NCBI GenBank assembly: GCA_922989275.2
Contig: OV277867.1
Location: 42,398,070-42,462,069 of the forward strand
Reading direction: 5' to 3'
Length of the DNA: 64,000 bases
DNA from: Gari tellinella
Lineage: Eukaryota > Mollusca > Bivalvia > Cardiida > Psammobiidae
A program made the translations under genes and the position numbers. Under the pieces are notes generated by a model, which was given only the letters and a program-made list of their open reading frames with translations, was not told the DNA's origin and searched no databases. Below are positions 34,630 through 46,398 of this stretch, one piece after another; position 1 is the first letter of the stretch, and each line of letters opens with the position of its first letter.

Positions 34630-35613
34630 CCCTTTCACTCTCAATGACGTCATCAAGCGCATTTGCAAACAGCTATGATCCTGATCAGATGCTATGTAAC
34701 GCGGCATGTTATCAATTATATTGCCTTAAACCTAACTTTGAAACGATATAACAGACAACAATATTAAAGAAGACGACAATATGGCGGTGAAGGGGGGAAA
34801 CCTCACAGTAAATTTGATCATGAAATGGTTTAAGTTAGAAGACAGTCTTTTATACGACTATCTTGTATACTAATTAGGAAATTTAGGCTGTTCCAGAAAA
34901 CTCCTATCCATTCTAACGCTTGTACTGGGAGTCAAACACTTTTTTTTTTCATCCATAACAAAACTTAGTTTGAGCAGACTATTTCTGACAAAAACGGAAT
35001 GTTAATTGAAAAATTTGTGTACAGAGGAGAAAAAGTTATTCTTTCCCAATAAATGCGTTTACGCTAAAACTATTATTTGCAATGCAAACAGTTTGGAGCC
35101 AGATCAGACGCCGGGTAACCCGGTGTCTAATCAGGCTCCAAACTGTTTGCCACAAAGATAAACATGAACTGTCCAAATTGTCAGAATTGTCTAAAAGTTG
35201 CACTTTTTTACTTTTTTAGTGCTTTGCGTTTGCGTACGTTTGCGTTTAAACGGGAAAGAATAACGTTTTCTCCACTGTTTGTCCCATTCGTCATCTAGAA
35301 ACATAGTTATTCGTATAACATTATTTTTGGAAATATTTATAAATCTCCATTAAAATGCATGAGACAGAACTAACCCCGAATGGTAAATACGTAGAATTTC
35401 CCTAAAACAAACACCATGTTTTGTTGGTGTTCTTGAAAAATGTTTGTGTAATAATAGCCTTTATTAAGATCGAACTTATAAGAAAAGGAATCTTTTTAGA
35501 ATACGCTAGGCCTATTTGAAATCTTCAATGAAAAAAAAACATTCCTTCCAAACAGATAAAACTTTCTTTGATCTTAAATAATGCGCTGTATAACGTCATT
35601 GAGAGTGAAACGG
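34630..35613. mobile_element. Family-4 element with long TIR, carrying a nested family-1 MITE
   Basis: TTAA at 34626-34629 and 35614-35617. The left end CCCTTTCACTCTCAATGACG is matched inverted at the right end (CGTCATTGAGAGTGAAACGG). A left core arm is at 34667-34712; its right arm has decayed. Family-1 copy 35021-35278 is inserted in it. Confidence 0.8.
35021..35278. mobile_element. Family-1 MITE nested in the family-4 element
   Basis: Ends ACAGAGGAGAAAAAGTTATT and AATAACGTTTTCTCCACTGT. Core 35085-35149 with GGAGCC / GGCTCC outer pairs. Confidence 0.85.
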
Positions 35614-35741
35614 TTAAAGTTACGAAAACTATCGAATCCAATGATCACCCTATTATCTATATTATAATGTTCCAATCTAAATTTATAACGGCCACTTCAG
35701 GAGAAAACACTAATGTCCTGATAAAGGTTCAGATGTAGCTG

Positions 35742-35785
35742 GTATTGTTCGACAATATTGACCTGACGTTGAACTTTATGCATGA
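35742..35785. repeat. Solitary TIR of the GACCTGACG element family
   Basis: GTATTGTTCGACAATATTG then ACCTGACGTTGAAC matches the ends of 45534-46362, but no partner end is close by. Confidence 0.6.
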
Positions 35786-35805
35786 ATAAATTATCCTTTT
35801 ATTTG

Positions 35806-36155
35806 TACAGTGCTCCCTCTCTCCAACGGCCCTCCCAACAACGACTCCCTCCATACAACGACCGTTGCCAATGTTCCCCAAACGTGGCATTTATGTCCAA
35901 CCTTTTCACTGCTGCAATTTCGTCTGCTTAAAATTGTCGTCTGCAACTTTTTTTTTACATTTTGAAAGGAAAAAAACTAAATGACGAGTGACAAACAGCT
36001 TGAATCCAGATCAGATGCCGCGTGACGCGGCGTCTGATCTGGATTCAAGCTGTTTCATAATGTATGCCAATTTCCCTCCCTGTAACGACTCCCTCCGAAC
36101 AACTCACACAATGTTGGTCTCCCATTGGAAGTCGTTGTAGAGAAGGCGCTGTGTA
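35806..36155. mobile_element. Family-2 MITE, well preserved
   Basis: Ends TACAGTGCTCCCTCTC and GTAGAGAAGGCGCTGTGTA, subterminal ACAACGACTCCCTCC blocks, core 35992-36054 with GAATCCAGATC / GATCTGGATTC arms and a CGCGTGACGCG centre. Confidence 0.85.
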
Positions 36156-36929
36156 ATACTGATTATGTTGTACGTATAGGAATGACGGAGCATCATTTAC
36201 TGACGAGGGGAAGTGTATAACAAAGTTGAAATTGGCTCATTCTTGTATCTACTCTGTGGTGTGGGTATTTGACGGGTTATTTCCCTCGATTTCCTCTCGT
36301 GGTGTGTTTTGAAATTGTGGAAAGGTTGTTTGGAGAGATCATTTAGTTCTATAATCTGGGCGTAGGCTTGAAAGATCGGTTGTTTGGACACTTATCTTGA
36401 CTTCGACCATTCAATGTATCATGCCATGTACATGCAATTCTGATGATAATTATAGTACGGTGAAAAGAGAAGACATACTGTTTATGTCTCACATCCGGTT
36501 AGAACCCCACCATCAATTAGGAATGGATTCAAGTGTTTAGAGATTATTACATTCTAATTTAGATAATGTTTCAAACCAACAACTCATAGGGTTACATAAG
36601 AACCTATCAGTTCGATATACTACGCTTATCAGTTATTTTTAAGTCATTGCTTAAGACTGTTACCAAACCTTGAAACAAAATTGAGATGTGCAATGAAATA
36701 CAGTATATTACCAGTGTAATTGTAATTTAATGCATTACAAATGTAAATATGGAGTAATTGTAATTGTTAATTTTTTCAATGCATCACATTCTCGCGTAAT
36801 TCAACCCCATGTCTTGCCTGACTGAATACACTAAATCTAACAAAACAATAAATTTAACTAATTATCAACATGCGTATAAAAATACAACAAATACAAATAT
36901 AAACACTATGGCAACAATCACACTACAAA
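36156..36929. other. Unassigned AT-rich stretch
   Basis: No repeat family or coding signal recognised. Confidence 0.3.
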
Positions 36930-36933
36930 TTAA

Positions 36934-37138
36934 CCATTTCACTCTCAATGACTCCTGAAAGCGCGTTTGCAAACAGTTTGGATCCTGATCAGACGCCGCG
37001 TAACGCGGCGTCTGACCAGGATACGAACTGGTTGACACTCGTTTCGATATGTTTTAAGTCATACTTCGTTGAATCTTACTTTGAAACGACCTTGCAAACA
37101 ATAAAATTAAAGAAGAAGGCAATTGAACGGTGATAGGG
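36934..37138. mobile_element. Family-4 MITE with near-perfect core
   Basis: TTAA at 36930-36933; right flank GTAA. The left end CCATTTCACTCTCAATGAC resembles 34630. The core at 36970-37034 reads CAGACGCCGCGTAACGCGG and onward to its inverse, with one mismatch (GACC for GATC). Confidence 0.8.
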
Positions 37139-37913
37139 TAAAAATCTCACGAAAGATTTAACAGTATAAGGGCAGCTGTCCAAAGCTCCTATCCTCTTTT
37201 GCTGCCATTGGTTGCTACATGTGTAAGTGCGTAAATTGTGCAAACAGGAATGAAAAGAAAGGATGAGCGTGAAGGGTTCAAAACCCGGTCCAGAAAGAAA
37301 TCAAATAAATAAACAATCTAAGTGTTCATTCCACCAGCTGTTTACAGCATGCTATCTTTTTACTCTTTTATTTTAAATTTGCAAAAGTAAATACATGTAA
37401 CCACCCATCCATATTTTCATAACAAAAACCTAAAACTATTCTAAACCACGTTTAAAACTTAATATAAACAGTACATGTATTACCTTAAAAGTAACTGAAC
37501 TTACTATTTCCGTGGTAAGTTCCCAAAATATCTGACAGAGAAAATAATGAAAAAAACAAACTGCTGATTTTTATAGAAAAGCCGACGCTACCGGAAAATG
37601 CAAATTCGATTAAAGAAAGCCTGTTTCACACGGCATAAGAAAAGGGCAATTTTACCACGAACATACTCGTTCAGAAATGCATGGCAGTTAAAAGACATGT
37701 ATACAACAACAAAAATGAAATAAATACAAAACAGCAAATACAAATATATATGTACATAAGGTCTGTCCTAGGAACAAGTGTACACTACTTCACACAATCA
37801 CACAAAACACATTCCACGATACACATGCGCGAGATTTAAGCACTGGTACAAGTGTATTTCATTTCATGGGGAAAGAATAACGTTTCCCACATTAATAAGA
37901 AAACAAACTAATA
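37139..37913 (-). other. 3' untranslated / downstream region of the MGAT4-like gene
   Basis: The part at 37785-37913 matches 14185-14344 downstream of the pseudogene. It includes a family-1 TIR remnant GGGAAAGAATAACGTTTCCC (37868-37889). The rest is AT-rich without recognised elements. Confidence 0.5.
37367..37372 (-). promoter_or_regulatory. Candidate poly(A) signal (AATAAA) of the MGAT4-like gene
   Basis: The first AATAAA found by eye on the minus strand downstream of the stop codon, about 540 nt beyond it. Unsupported by transcript data. Confidence 0.3.
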
Positions 37914-39055
37914 CTATTTGACAAATACTGCGATTTCTTTTATGATAACCCATTGATACTGTTGCTCAGTTGCCCTCATTCTTAAGCATATTGTTTTGTT
38001 ATTCGACATATTGGCGGTAAAAGAGGTCTCGGTTATATTGGCGATGCCATTGTGGAAGCTGCCAATAGTATTATAGATTTCGCAGGCGTTGTCAATGCTC
38101 GAGATGGAGCTGGCTTCTACTACAGCACTATGAAAAATGTCGTCCGGGTGAGTGTTCATGCCTGTTACTATTACAACACCTTTCAATAACTGTGGCTTAT
38201 TGAAGACGATAGAAAAGTAATCATTCAGTTCAGGACCTGTAATACTCCAGAAATAGCCTGGCAATTTCCCGTAAGCTGACTCGGGCGGAAAGTCGGTGTT
38301 AAACTTGAGTGACGTGTATATCGTTGCTTGAGGGTTATCTCCATGGAGCTCCTTGTTTGGATACACATAGTACATGTCATCTGCCGGCATAGTTTTACCA
38401 GCTAAACTAGAATTAAATCCTAAATGATTAAACAATGTTGGTTTTCTTAAAAATCGTTTCTGTTGACCTGCCAGGTAAATAAAGTGCCCTATAGTATAAT
38501 CTACAGGCATAGTCGAGTTGAACATAAGTAGCATTTCCGCAAGGCGAACCACATCGCTAGAACGAAACAACTTGCCGATGAAACCTAATGTAGAAAACTC
38601 TAAACAGGCCCATGTTTCATTTCTATTTTTATTGATGTAATCCACGATGGCGCTGTAGTAGTCATCCTTAGTTATGACGTCATCTTCCATCTGCATGTAG
38701 TATTCAGAAAGATGAATGCTATATTTCATCAAGTACGCATAATCAAAGTTCTGTTTAGTTCTCCAGTCTATGTAATGTTTACGTTCATGTACTGATTTTG
38801 GCATAGTCCTGTAAAATGACAAAGGTGCTTGAATGACAATTAAGGAACCTGCCTCAATATGTGCATGATACTTCTTCTTCAGATATGTCTCCATTTCCTG
38901 TTTCCACGATGTGTTGATCTTATCAGCCAGAAAGACAACAAACACGATTTCGTTCAATTGAGCGGGTGATGTTTTGTTCAACATAGTGTCTAGCATAATT
39001 GGAAAGTATTTTCCGTCACGCCGTTTCAACGTCGGAATACCGATTGTTAGGCGCC
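37914..39055 (-). CDS. mgat4: MGAT4-like GlcNAc-transferase (GT54), exon 4 (last, catalytic)
   Basis: Catalytic exon of a Golgi N-acetylglucosaminyltransferase of the MGAT4 family, which adds beta-1,4-linked GlcNAc to the alpha-1,3-mannose arm of N-glycans. The exon starts after a TTGCAG acceptor and ends with TAG. It codes for residues 77-456. Family landmarks in order: LTIGIPTLKR (79-88), EIVFVVFLADK, KKKYHAHIEAGSLIVIQAPL, the metal-binding EDD in YMQMEDDVI (200-202), LEFSTLGFIGKLF (228-240), KPTLFNHLG then SSLAGK (281-297), and a C-terminal beta-rich region with DDIFHSAVVEASS and SFHNGIANI. NET and NST sequons are present. Total length of 456 is near MGAT4C (about 478) and shorter than MGAT4A/B. 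The open frame and residue conservation suggest a working gene; the exact paralogue is not resolved. Confidence 0.93.
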
Positions 39056-40214
39056 CTGCAATGATAAAATAAAATACTTACATTTAACTTTGCTTTAATA
39101 GCACACTTAGTTGTCGTCTTCCATTCTTTTTATGCCCCAAAGCTAATGTCGAGTACATATAATGATTGAACTATGCGTTTGTCTGTGTACCGTCCGTCCT
39201 TCCGTATCGTACTATACCAGGAAATACATTTGCATAAGAAAGTAAAAAGTATGAAAATGTGATACGGCAATGATTTTGCATTCTGTAGTATTCGGTGCAA
39301 TTTTTAAAAAAAACACTAACATTATATTTGAAATAAACTAAGGTCTTAAAACTAGAATTTGTTTTTGAGATAAACGCATGTCTCCCCGCAACACCTGTCC
39401 CAAATAACAAATTCCAAACCACATGAACAATATCATATATAAGTTATTACTCTGTGAAATATTGGTGCAAATGTTTGCGTGTTATTTAAAATGAGAAAAA
39501 AATCGGTCCTAGGAAAACAGGAATTATAGTTTGGAAATCACATCTCTAGTTTATGCAACACATTAAATGACATTTGAGCTTGACCTTCTGACCTGAAATG
39601 CAATTTCAAGCATCCCATCCTCATAAACACCCAGTACAACAAAATAGGGGCATGATCGCCTAGTAAGAGAACGAACGCTCGGACCGAAAAATTATTTTTA
39701 GTAACAGATCATGTAATATTTGACCTACTGACCTATTAGGATATTTTGTTAGATGTCTAGGCCCGTTTCATAACATTTCGTACGACACACACATTCGTAA
39801 GTCAACACTTTGAAGTGCATTTCATTTCTGAGTTCTCTATCTAGTCCCGTCTTGTGACATCTCCTAGGAATTATCCTGAACAGACAATTTCAAAGAGATG
39901 TCACAAGACAGGATTAAATGGAGAAATAATTTATAATTCAGACTTTTATAATCTGACTTACGACAACATTTGTTTTATGAAGTTTTGTGAAACGGACAAA
40001 GACAAGTCGGTTTGGGAGTGTCATTCTGTAGTTTAGTCATAAACATATTCTTTGTGACTCCCAAGACTTCAGTTTTTCAGTCTTGGATTATTATGTTGAG
40101 CGACACCCCAACCCCGTCATTGTCAAAACGTAATCAGTTTTAAACAATTTTTGTCTACTTTTATTCCTCAAATTTAATTTTAGGTAACTTCACTAAAGAC
40201 ATTGAAATGAGTGT

Positions 40215-40274
40215 CAAACAATTTGGATCATGGTAAGACGCTGCGGAAGTTCTGATCAGAATCCAAAATGTTTG
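40215..40274. repeat. Palindromic core, degenerate
   Basis: CAAACAATTTGGATCATGG and GTTCTGATCAGAATCCAAAA are the two arms; the centre is shortened (GACGCTGCGGAAG). Ends just before the LINE. Confidence 0.6.
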
Positions 40275-40857
40275 CTAATAACCAGCATTCTCTTGGTAAG
40301 ATAGTGAATTGGTTTTGGATAATTTTGTGTCAATTTGTTTTAATGCTTTGAACACCATAGCGCCTATCAAACAATGTCGACTAAAACAAAGAACTCAACC
40401 ATGGATAAATTCAGAAGTTTTAGACAGTATAAAGCGGAGAGATAAGGCCTTTTATGTGTACAGAAAATACAAAAACAGATGAAAATTTAAGTGTTTTTAG
40501 AAAATTGAGAAATAAAACTCAGCACTTGGTGTTCAAAGCAAAGCAGAATTATTTCACTGAAAAACTAGTTGAACAAAAAAAAGACTCTAGATTTCTATGG
40601 AAAACTTTAAAAAGTCGCCTGTTACCTCTTCGAAAATAGGTCTGAATATTGATGGTGAAATAGTGTTCAATAATCTAAATGTTGCTGAACGTTTTAACTA
40701 TTTTCATACCAGTGTTGCTTCCAAGCTTGTGGAAAAATTGCCAGCTTGTACAAACACTTTTAAAAAGAATTTTGTTTTTAACTTTTAATCTTCTAAGGGC
40801 GTTGTTCCCAACAGTTTTTCATTCAGTATTGTCTCTGAAAGTACTATCTTAAAACAT

Positions 40858-41415
40858 TTGAACAAGATTGGTTCCAATAAAGCTACTGGCTTAGATGGTA
40901 TTCCTTCTAGGTTTATTAGAGACGGTGCCTCTATCATTGCCAGTCCTTTGACTCATATTGTAAACCTTTCTATCATTCAATGTTCTGTTCCAGATACACT
41001 TAAAATGGCAAGAGTTATTCCTCTTTACAAGAAAAATGATAAGACAGAAGTAGGCAACTATCGCCCTGTTTCTGTTCTAAGTATTATTTTAAAAGTTTTT
41101 GAAAGGATTATTTATGACCAACTGGAACAATATTTGAATGATAGTTTACTGTCTGGTTTTAGGAAGGCTTACTCAACAGACACTTGTCTAATACATTTAT
41201 CAGATTTCATCCGATTCAACATGGACAAAGGAAATATGGTCGGTATGGTTCTTTTAGATTTACAGAAAGCATTTGACACTGTTGATCATAAAATCCTATT
41301 TATGAAACTTGAAGCTTTAGATCTCCATTCTGACGCTCTTCTTTGGTTTAGATCTTATTTATCTTGTAGAAATCAGTGTGTTGATATTTCAGGGATACTA
41401 TCCACAGACGATTGA
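40858..41415 (+). pseudogene. LINE reverse-transcriptase fragment
   Basis: Longest open piece of the LINE (185 codons), covering fingers and the first part of the palm up to AFDTVDH, which carries the first catalytic Asp. It stops after GILSTDD through a frameshift; the domain continues in other frames to 41976. Confidence 0.9.
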
Positions 41416-41589
41416 ATATGGTGTTCCACAAGGTTTAATTCTTGGTCCATTGTTGTTTTTAATTTATGTAAATGATCTTTCAGCTGTTGTCAAGGACAAG
41501 ATTTAACTGTATGCGATGATACTTGTATTCTTGTCACTGGAAAGTGTAAGACTGATATTGAAAATGGCCTTACTCGATCTCTAGAACTG

Positions 41590-41976
41590 GTGGGTGTTTG
41601 GATGGTAGATAATAAACTATATTTGCACTTAGGCAAGACAGAGTCTATTTTATTTGGTTCAAAACCAAAAGTTAAACAAAATTCTGAATTAAATATTAAA
41701 TGTAATGGAGTAAGTATTTCATATAATAGTTCTGTTAAATATTTGGGTGCAGTTTTAGATCAGACACTTTCTTGTGAAAATATTGCTAAATCAGTCATTG
41801 GCACAGTTAATTCCAAATTAAAATTTCTTTACAGGAAACACAAATTCCTTACAATGCAAACCAGAAAATTGCTTGTTATGTCTTTAATTCAATGTCATGT
41901 TGATTATGTCTGCTCTTTCTGGTACCCTTGGCTAGCCAACTGCTATAAACATAGGCTTCCGCCCCTGATTACTTAA
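41590..41976 (+). pseudogene. LINE RT thumb / C-terminal fragment
   Basis: Continuation of the same ORF2: WMVDNKLYLHLGKTE, SVKYLGAVLDQTLSC, LKFLYRKHKFLTMQT, MSLIQCHVDYVCSFWYP. Breaks after PWLANCYKHR. A last piece with KPKVRGFG is at 42033-42221. Confidence 0.85.
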
Positions 41977-43379
41977 ATGATGATTTTAAACTTTTAATAC
42001 CGTTCATAACCGTAACACAAGATCAAGTAAAATTGCTAGTCGAAGTGGAGACTAATATGACTTTTTCTGATACTGGGCGGTTTGCCAAGCCAAAGGTACG
42101 TGGTTTTGGTGAAAAATCATTTGCTTGTCACGGCATTGAGTCTTGGAATAGTCTCTCACAGTATTTAAGAGACATCACTGACAATATGAGGTTTAAACAG
42201 TCCAACAAGAAACATCTTTAAACTATAATATAAAGTTTTTGAGGTGCAGTATTTTCAGTATCCTCAGTTTGATTCTTCTTGATGGTTGTAGTTCAGTGAA
42301 TTGCATTCATTGAGACAGGACCATTGGGAAAAATCATTTAACTGTATAATCTTATTTACTCAAGCGTGCATGACTTTGTGTATATTTCTTAATATATATT
42401 AACAGATTAATATATTAATTTTTTATGAAACCAGTTCTATTTTATATCAAAATGTCATATCTTGTATGTGACAGATTGATCGATATTTTATTTATTCAAT
42501 TCTTTTTTAAATCTGGGTAATGTTTTGTTTCTTATAGGACCTTTAAATTATCTCAACACGGCATATATGTGCAATAACATCCGTTTATGGACATTTAATT
42601 TATTGAGTGTAATGCATATACTTATTCCTATGTCAGTTACATCATAACGAGTTTGTGATAAGAAGTCTACATATGTCTTTCAAGTATGATTCATAATTTA
42701 ACTAATACAATATGTGATATTTTCATAAACTATGTGATATTGAAAACTTGCTAAATATTTTCATATCATTAAATTATTATTTTGTTTATGTAATCAATGT
42801 ATGACTTTCATGGATCTGCCACTAGTATCGGGGACCACAATGGAAATAAGGGAAAATACATTTTCCCTTTTTTGTGCAATCCTTGGTATTGGTTAGCATA
42901 TCATGTGCATTCCATGTGTATATATGCATTATTTGTTATAGTTTTCTTATATGTGTATGCATTGTATTGCCATGTTATGCCACTATTGCCAAAATAAAAA
43001 TCAATCAATTAATCAATCAAACCGATCGCAAAATTAGAATAAATTACCTGTAATCAATTTGACGCTTATCTGAGTACATTGTACATTGTATTTGGTAAGA
43101 AAATCCAGTCAATTCACACTTTGTTGCAGGATAACGGCAAACTATTGACTGTAGTTGCATTTGGTCAAGAAGTTAAATAATTTCAAATGAAATGGCAAAC
43201 AGTGTAGATCATAATGAGATATTATCCGATTTTCTGACTTGTCCGAGTTATTTTTAGAACAGAATAGTTAATAATGGTTATTAAATAAGCAAGGTACGTA
43301 ACATCGAATATATAATCGTACACTTTCTTCTTGAGATAAGTATGATCCTTGTGCAGCACGGGACCACTGCGCTAATTTC

Positions 43380-43605
43380 ACTGATATTTTATTCTTTCCA
43401 AGTAAACGCATTTATATACAAAACAATTATTTCCATTGCAAACAGATTGGAGCAAGATCAGACGCTGGGTAACCCGGCGTCTGATCAGGCTCCAACCTAT
43501 TTGCTACTCAGATAAAAAAAGTAGTTAAACAATTTTAAAAGTAAATTTCCACAGTTTAGTGCATTGCGTTTGCGTTTAAACGGGAAAATGTATTCTGTAC
43601 TGTAT
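43380..43605. mobile_element. Family-1 MITE
   Basis: TTATTCTTTCCAAGTAAACG at the left and GCGTTTAAACGGGAAAATG ... CTGTACTG at the right. Core at 43439-43504 with GATCAGACGCTGGGTAACCC. Confidence 0.75.
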
Positions 43606-43898
43606 ATTGCGCACAACAAATACAGCTACCAATGTATTTTGCTGGATGTAAGGGAATATTCATTCCTTTTAAAGTTTTAGAATGTTCCAATCATAAATAA
43701 CCCTGCACAAATACCGAGATAAAGGCGTCTCATCAGCGTCTATGTTGTTTGTCAATGCCCTCAACGTTTTGACTGCCTAGCTTTATCGTGTGCTTTATCC
43801 CTCTTACCACCGAAATATGGTCAGCATTGGTACTGTTCTCTGCACATTTTTAAATTCTGATTAAAGGCTGTTTTTACTGAAAAAAATGTTGATTCGAG

Positions 43899-43962
43899 TG
43901 TCAGTTTGTAACCTGATCAGACGAAGCATTACGCGGCGTTTAATCAGGTTTCAAACTGTTTG
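43899..43962. repeat. Palindromic core (AACCTGATCAGACG variant)
   Basis: GTGTCAGTTTGTAACCTGATC and GTTTAATCAGGTTTCAAACT. The outer arm here is AACCTG/CAGGTT rather than GATCC/GGATC, with the pairing kept. It lies about 70 bp from exon 3. Confidence 0.7.
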
Positions 43963-44031
43963 CAAGGTCGCCTTTTGGCGACGTTGGCAGTTAAATAGAT
44001 TACACGGTCTAGCCATTTAGAGTACACTTAC

Positions 44032-44107
44032 GTTTTCTCCAATTTTTCAGTATCGGAATATCAGGCATTGAAGCAAAGTCAGGTATTTGTGCAGGAAACC
44101 TGGCACT
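44032..44107 (-). CDS. mgat4: MGAT4-like gene, exon 3
   Basis: Minus-strand 76-nt exon between a CTTTCAG acceptor and a GTAAGT donor. It codes for SARFPAQIPDFASMPDIP and ILKNWRK (residues 52-76) plus one base of codon 77, which joins the two bases at the start of exon 4. This is the stem region between the membrane anchor and the catalytic domain. The exon was found by phase and splice-site logic, not by homology, so its call depends on the fit with its neighbours. Confidence 0.82.
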
Positions 44108-44959
44108 CTGAAAGACAAGATGAAAACAGGGAAAATGCGAAAACCTCACTGATTCACTGTGTATTAACCAACTGTATCCTTACCGGATATAGCGACTAGA
44201 TTTAACAACGAATGTTGACTTTTTTCACAGGCCGTTACTAAACTTGTTAATTTTGGATATTTTCTATAAACCACTGGGAGCAAACGTAAGTAATTATTGC
44301 AATTATACATGTATGCTGTATGGTAGTACAACTATAAGTGTCTGCATCGAAAGGAAATGGTGATTTGATTTAAAATCAGCACAGAGTGTCGATTTCCTTC
44401 TCAAATTTAGGAACAGTTCTTTGAAAATATCCATTGTTTTAATCGGATTTGTTACAAGTATGTATTGTACGGCATCTATATCGACTGCTTAACAAAAGAA
44501 CCACCCTTTATTTGTTTTCAAATATGACTGTACATATGTGCCTATTTTCTATATTTAGACATTTCCTGACCTACTTTCGGTGATGGCATTTACCATGCAA
44601 TACTCATGGGTCTTTTGCAAATGCCAATAACATAGAACCACATCTCAGTTTACCTGGTGCGGCCCAGATATACTCATGCTCTAGAGGCTTTTCAATGGTT
44701 ATTTCTAACCTCGCTATCAAATATAAAAGTCGGGCCTCTCACGAGACGCTTCAATGGTTCTTTGCTATCGGCATGTGTACAAGACGCATGCTTTTTGCAA
44801 ATAAATTATCTGGTTAGGCGTTATAACCAAAAGTAGGTCAGGAAATTTCTTTAAAGACATTTCCTGACCTACTTTTGGTGGTAATACCATACCAGGTATA
44901 AAAACATGCAGCCAATGTGCAAGTTGTGCAGTTACTGTTATCTTGTCTAGGGATATACT

Positions 44960-45375
44960 CATTGAAGCGTCAGTGTGAGTATGTCAGGGCCTCTCAAGAA
45001 AACTTGAGATTAGAGACTTTGACTAAGCATACTTTACTCCTGCTTTACCTGTATTTGCACGCCTAGTGAGAACAAAGAGGGTCCATCAAAGGACTGGGGA
45101 AATGTCTTTAACATAAATGAATTTATTTGGAAAGAATGACTTTCTCCACTTAAAGTAGATCAATTTTAGATAGTTATGCATGCTTTCATGCCTCATACAC
45201 TACATGTTTGCTCAAGCATAACTTACACTACCGTATGCTTTAATGTCCGCTTTGTCTGACCGGGCTGGTTTATTTTTAGAACAGAACAGTTTATTAAATG
45301 GTTAATAGGTACAGTTTCTACAGTTTAGTGCATTGTGATTGCGTTTCACGGGAAAGAATAACGCCGTCTTTACTG
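44960..45375. repeat. Dispersed repeat plus a family-1 end
   Basis: 44974-45110 matches 19600-19740 (GTGAGTATGTCAGGGCC, AAAACTTGAGATTAGAG). At 45305-45375 a solitary family-1 right end follows (TTTAGTGCATTG...CACGGGAAAGAATAACG). Confidence 0.55.
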
Positions 45376-45533
45376 TTCATTACGCACGATAAATGCAGCT
45401 ACCTGTATTCCTAGCTGGCTATTTCTTAAGGTTACGGAAATTATCGAGCACAATGATCATCCCATTTTCAGATTTAAAATGTTCAAATCTAAAAAAAAAA
45501 TAGACAGGTCAGAAGAAAACACTTTTCACTAAC

Positions 45534-46362
45534 ATTATTGTCCAACAATATTGACCTGACGTTGGTGACCTCTATTAGCATAATTTCACACGTTGTTGCA
45601 TTTCTAAATATAGCTTCGGAACAATTCGTTATCATTTATACGAGAACGCACATTGTTACCACATCGGTACCGAGAAAATATAGCATTGCCCTGTTCCACA
45701 AATATCGACAGGTATTTAGCGCAAGTGGTAAGGAAGACGACTATACATCATTATTTTTCCATACAGTCAGTGGTTCGAAACCAATGCAATACTCATACAT
45801 TTTTTCATTTTTTCAATTTATACTGTTTCTTTTAGTATTCATACACCATCTATTTCGATTGGAACACTATTCTTTTGCTATTTTTACAAAAAAATATATG
45901 TCATAGCGTCTGTTTGGTCTATAAATAACAATTTTTAAAATAAAAATATTGTCCCTCTATCGGGATTCGAACCCGGAAACTCGATGTTACAAATCCCTTG
46001 CTCTAACGACACACCTATTGCAGATGAGTTACACCTTAGGGTTGTAAATTAGGTATATATTGACAAGAGTCGCAGGTGAGGACATCAATGATCTTAGGTG
46101 AAATAGAAACCCACCCGAAAGCGCAACATGATTGCATTTTAGTAGATACGATTATACTAGGAGACTCGGGAATAATAGTTATCAACAACAACTTAATTGC
46201 TCAATGTGGAGTGTTAATCTACTGAGGATCACAACTGTAACAATATTCACGTAATCAGCCGAAACTGCACGTTCGCTATCGATAATTGATTTATACTGCG
46301 TCATCGCAATATAACTTATTCATGCATAAAGTTCAACGTCAGGTCAATATTGTCAGACAATA
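45534..46362. mobile_element. TIR element (GACCTGACG family) with a tRNA-like module
   Basis: The left end ATTATTGTCCAACAATATTG with ACCTGACGTTG matches the right end CAACGTCAGGTCAATATTG with TCAGACAATAC, inverted. About 829 bp. A minus-strand tRNA-like unit is at 45953-46045. The 122-codon ORF at 45538-45906 has no recognisable domain and starts inside the TIR. Confidence 0.75.
45953..46045 (-). other. tRNA-like module, minus strand
   Basis: On the minus strand there is a box-B match TCCGGGTTCGAATCCCGA with a good T arm, and GTCGTTAGAGCAAGGG upstream. The anticodon-loop text GATTTGTAACATC is ambiguous. A T5 run follows at about 45935-45940. The acceptor stem does not close, so not called as a tRNA gene. 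Confidence 0.5.
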
Positions 46363-46398
46363 CTACTCTGGTAACATAGACCGTACCTCGGAAACATC

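Larger units (their letters stand above)
40303..43019 (+). mobile_element. CR1/Jockey-like LINE, 5'-truncated, inactive
   Basis: Non-LTR retrotransposon ORF2 remains. The pre-RT linker (APIKQCRLKQRTQPWINSE) is followed by reverse transcriptase at 40858-41415 with KATGLDGIPSRFI, NYRPVSVLS, GFRKAYSTDT and LLDLQKAFDTVDH. Frameshifts separate it from GVPQGLILGPLLFLIYVND (about 41430), a damaged YADD box (LYADDTC near 41510, with a stop just before it), LHLGKTESILFGSK (41629) and the C-terminal block FAKPKVRGFGEKSFA (about 42078). The endonuclease is missing. The 3' part (42222-43019) ends in AATAAAAATCAATCAATTAA, a short CAAT-type tail. It lies antisense in intron 3 of the MGAT4-like gene. Clade placement within CR1/Jockey is by eye. 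Confidence 0.88.
39056..44031 (-). other. Intron 3 of the MGAT4-like gene
   Basis: About 5 kb, bounded by GTAAGT (at 44031) and TTGCAG (at 39056). It holds a 5'-truncated LINE on the opposite strand (40303-43019), a family-1 MITE and two palindromic cores. The 39056-40200 part has no recognised repeat. Confidence 0.8.

Noticed and set aside
37264..37295. tRNA-like unit (GGGTTCAAAACCCGG)
   Set aside because: A box-B-like palindrome without a box A or a T-run.
37914..39029. Reading the MGAT4-like exon as an intronless gene starting at 39029
   Set aside because: The codon there is TTG, not ATG, and homology (LTIGIPT) continues upstream to a TTGCAG acceptor at 39056.
45538..45906. 122-codon ORF with hydrophobic C-terminal part
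   Set aside because: It starts inside the TIR of the 45534-46362 element and the hydrophobic stretch comes from T-rich text; no known family.
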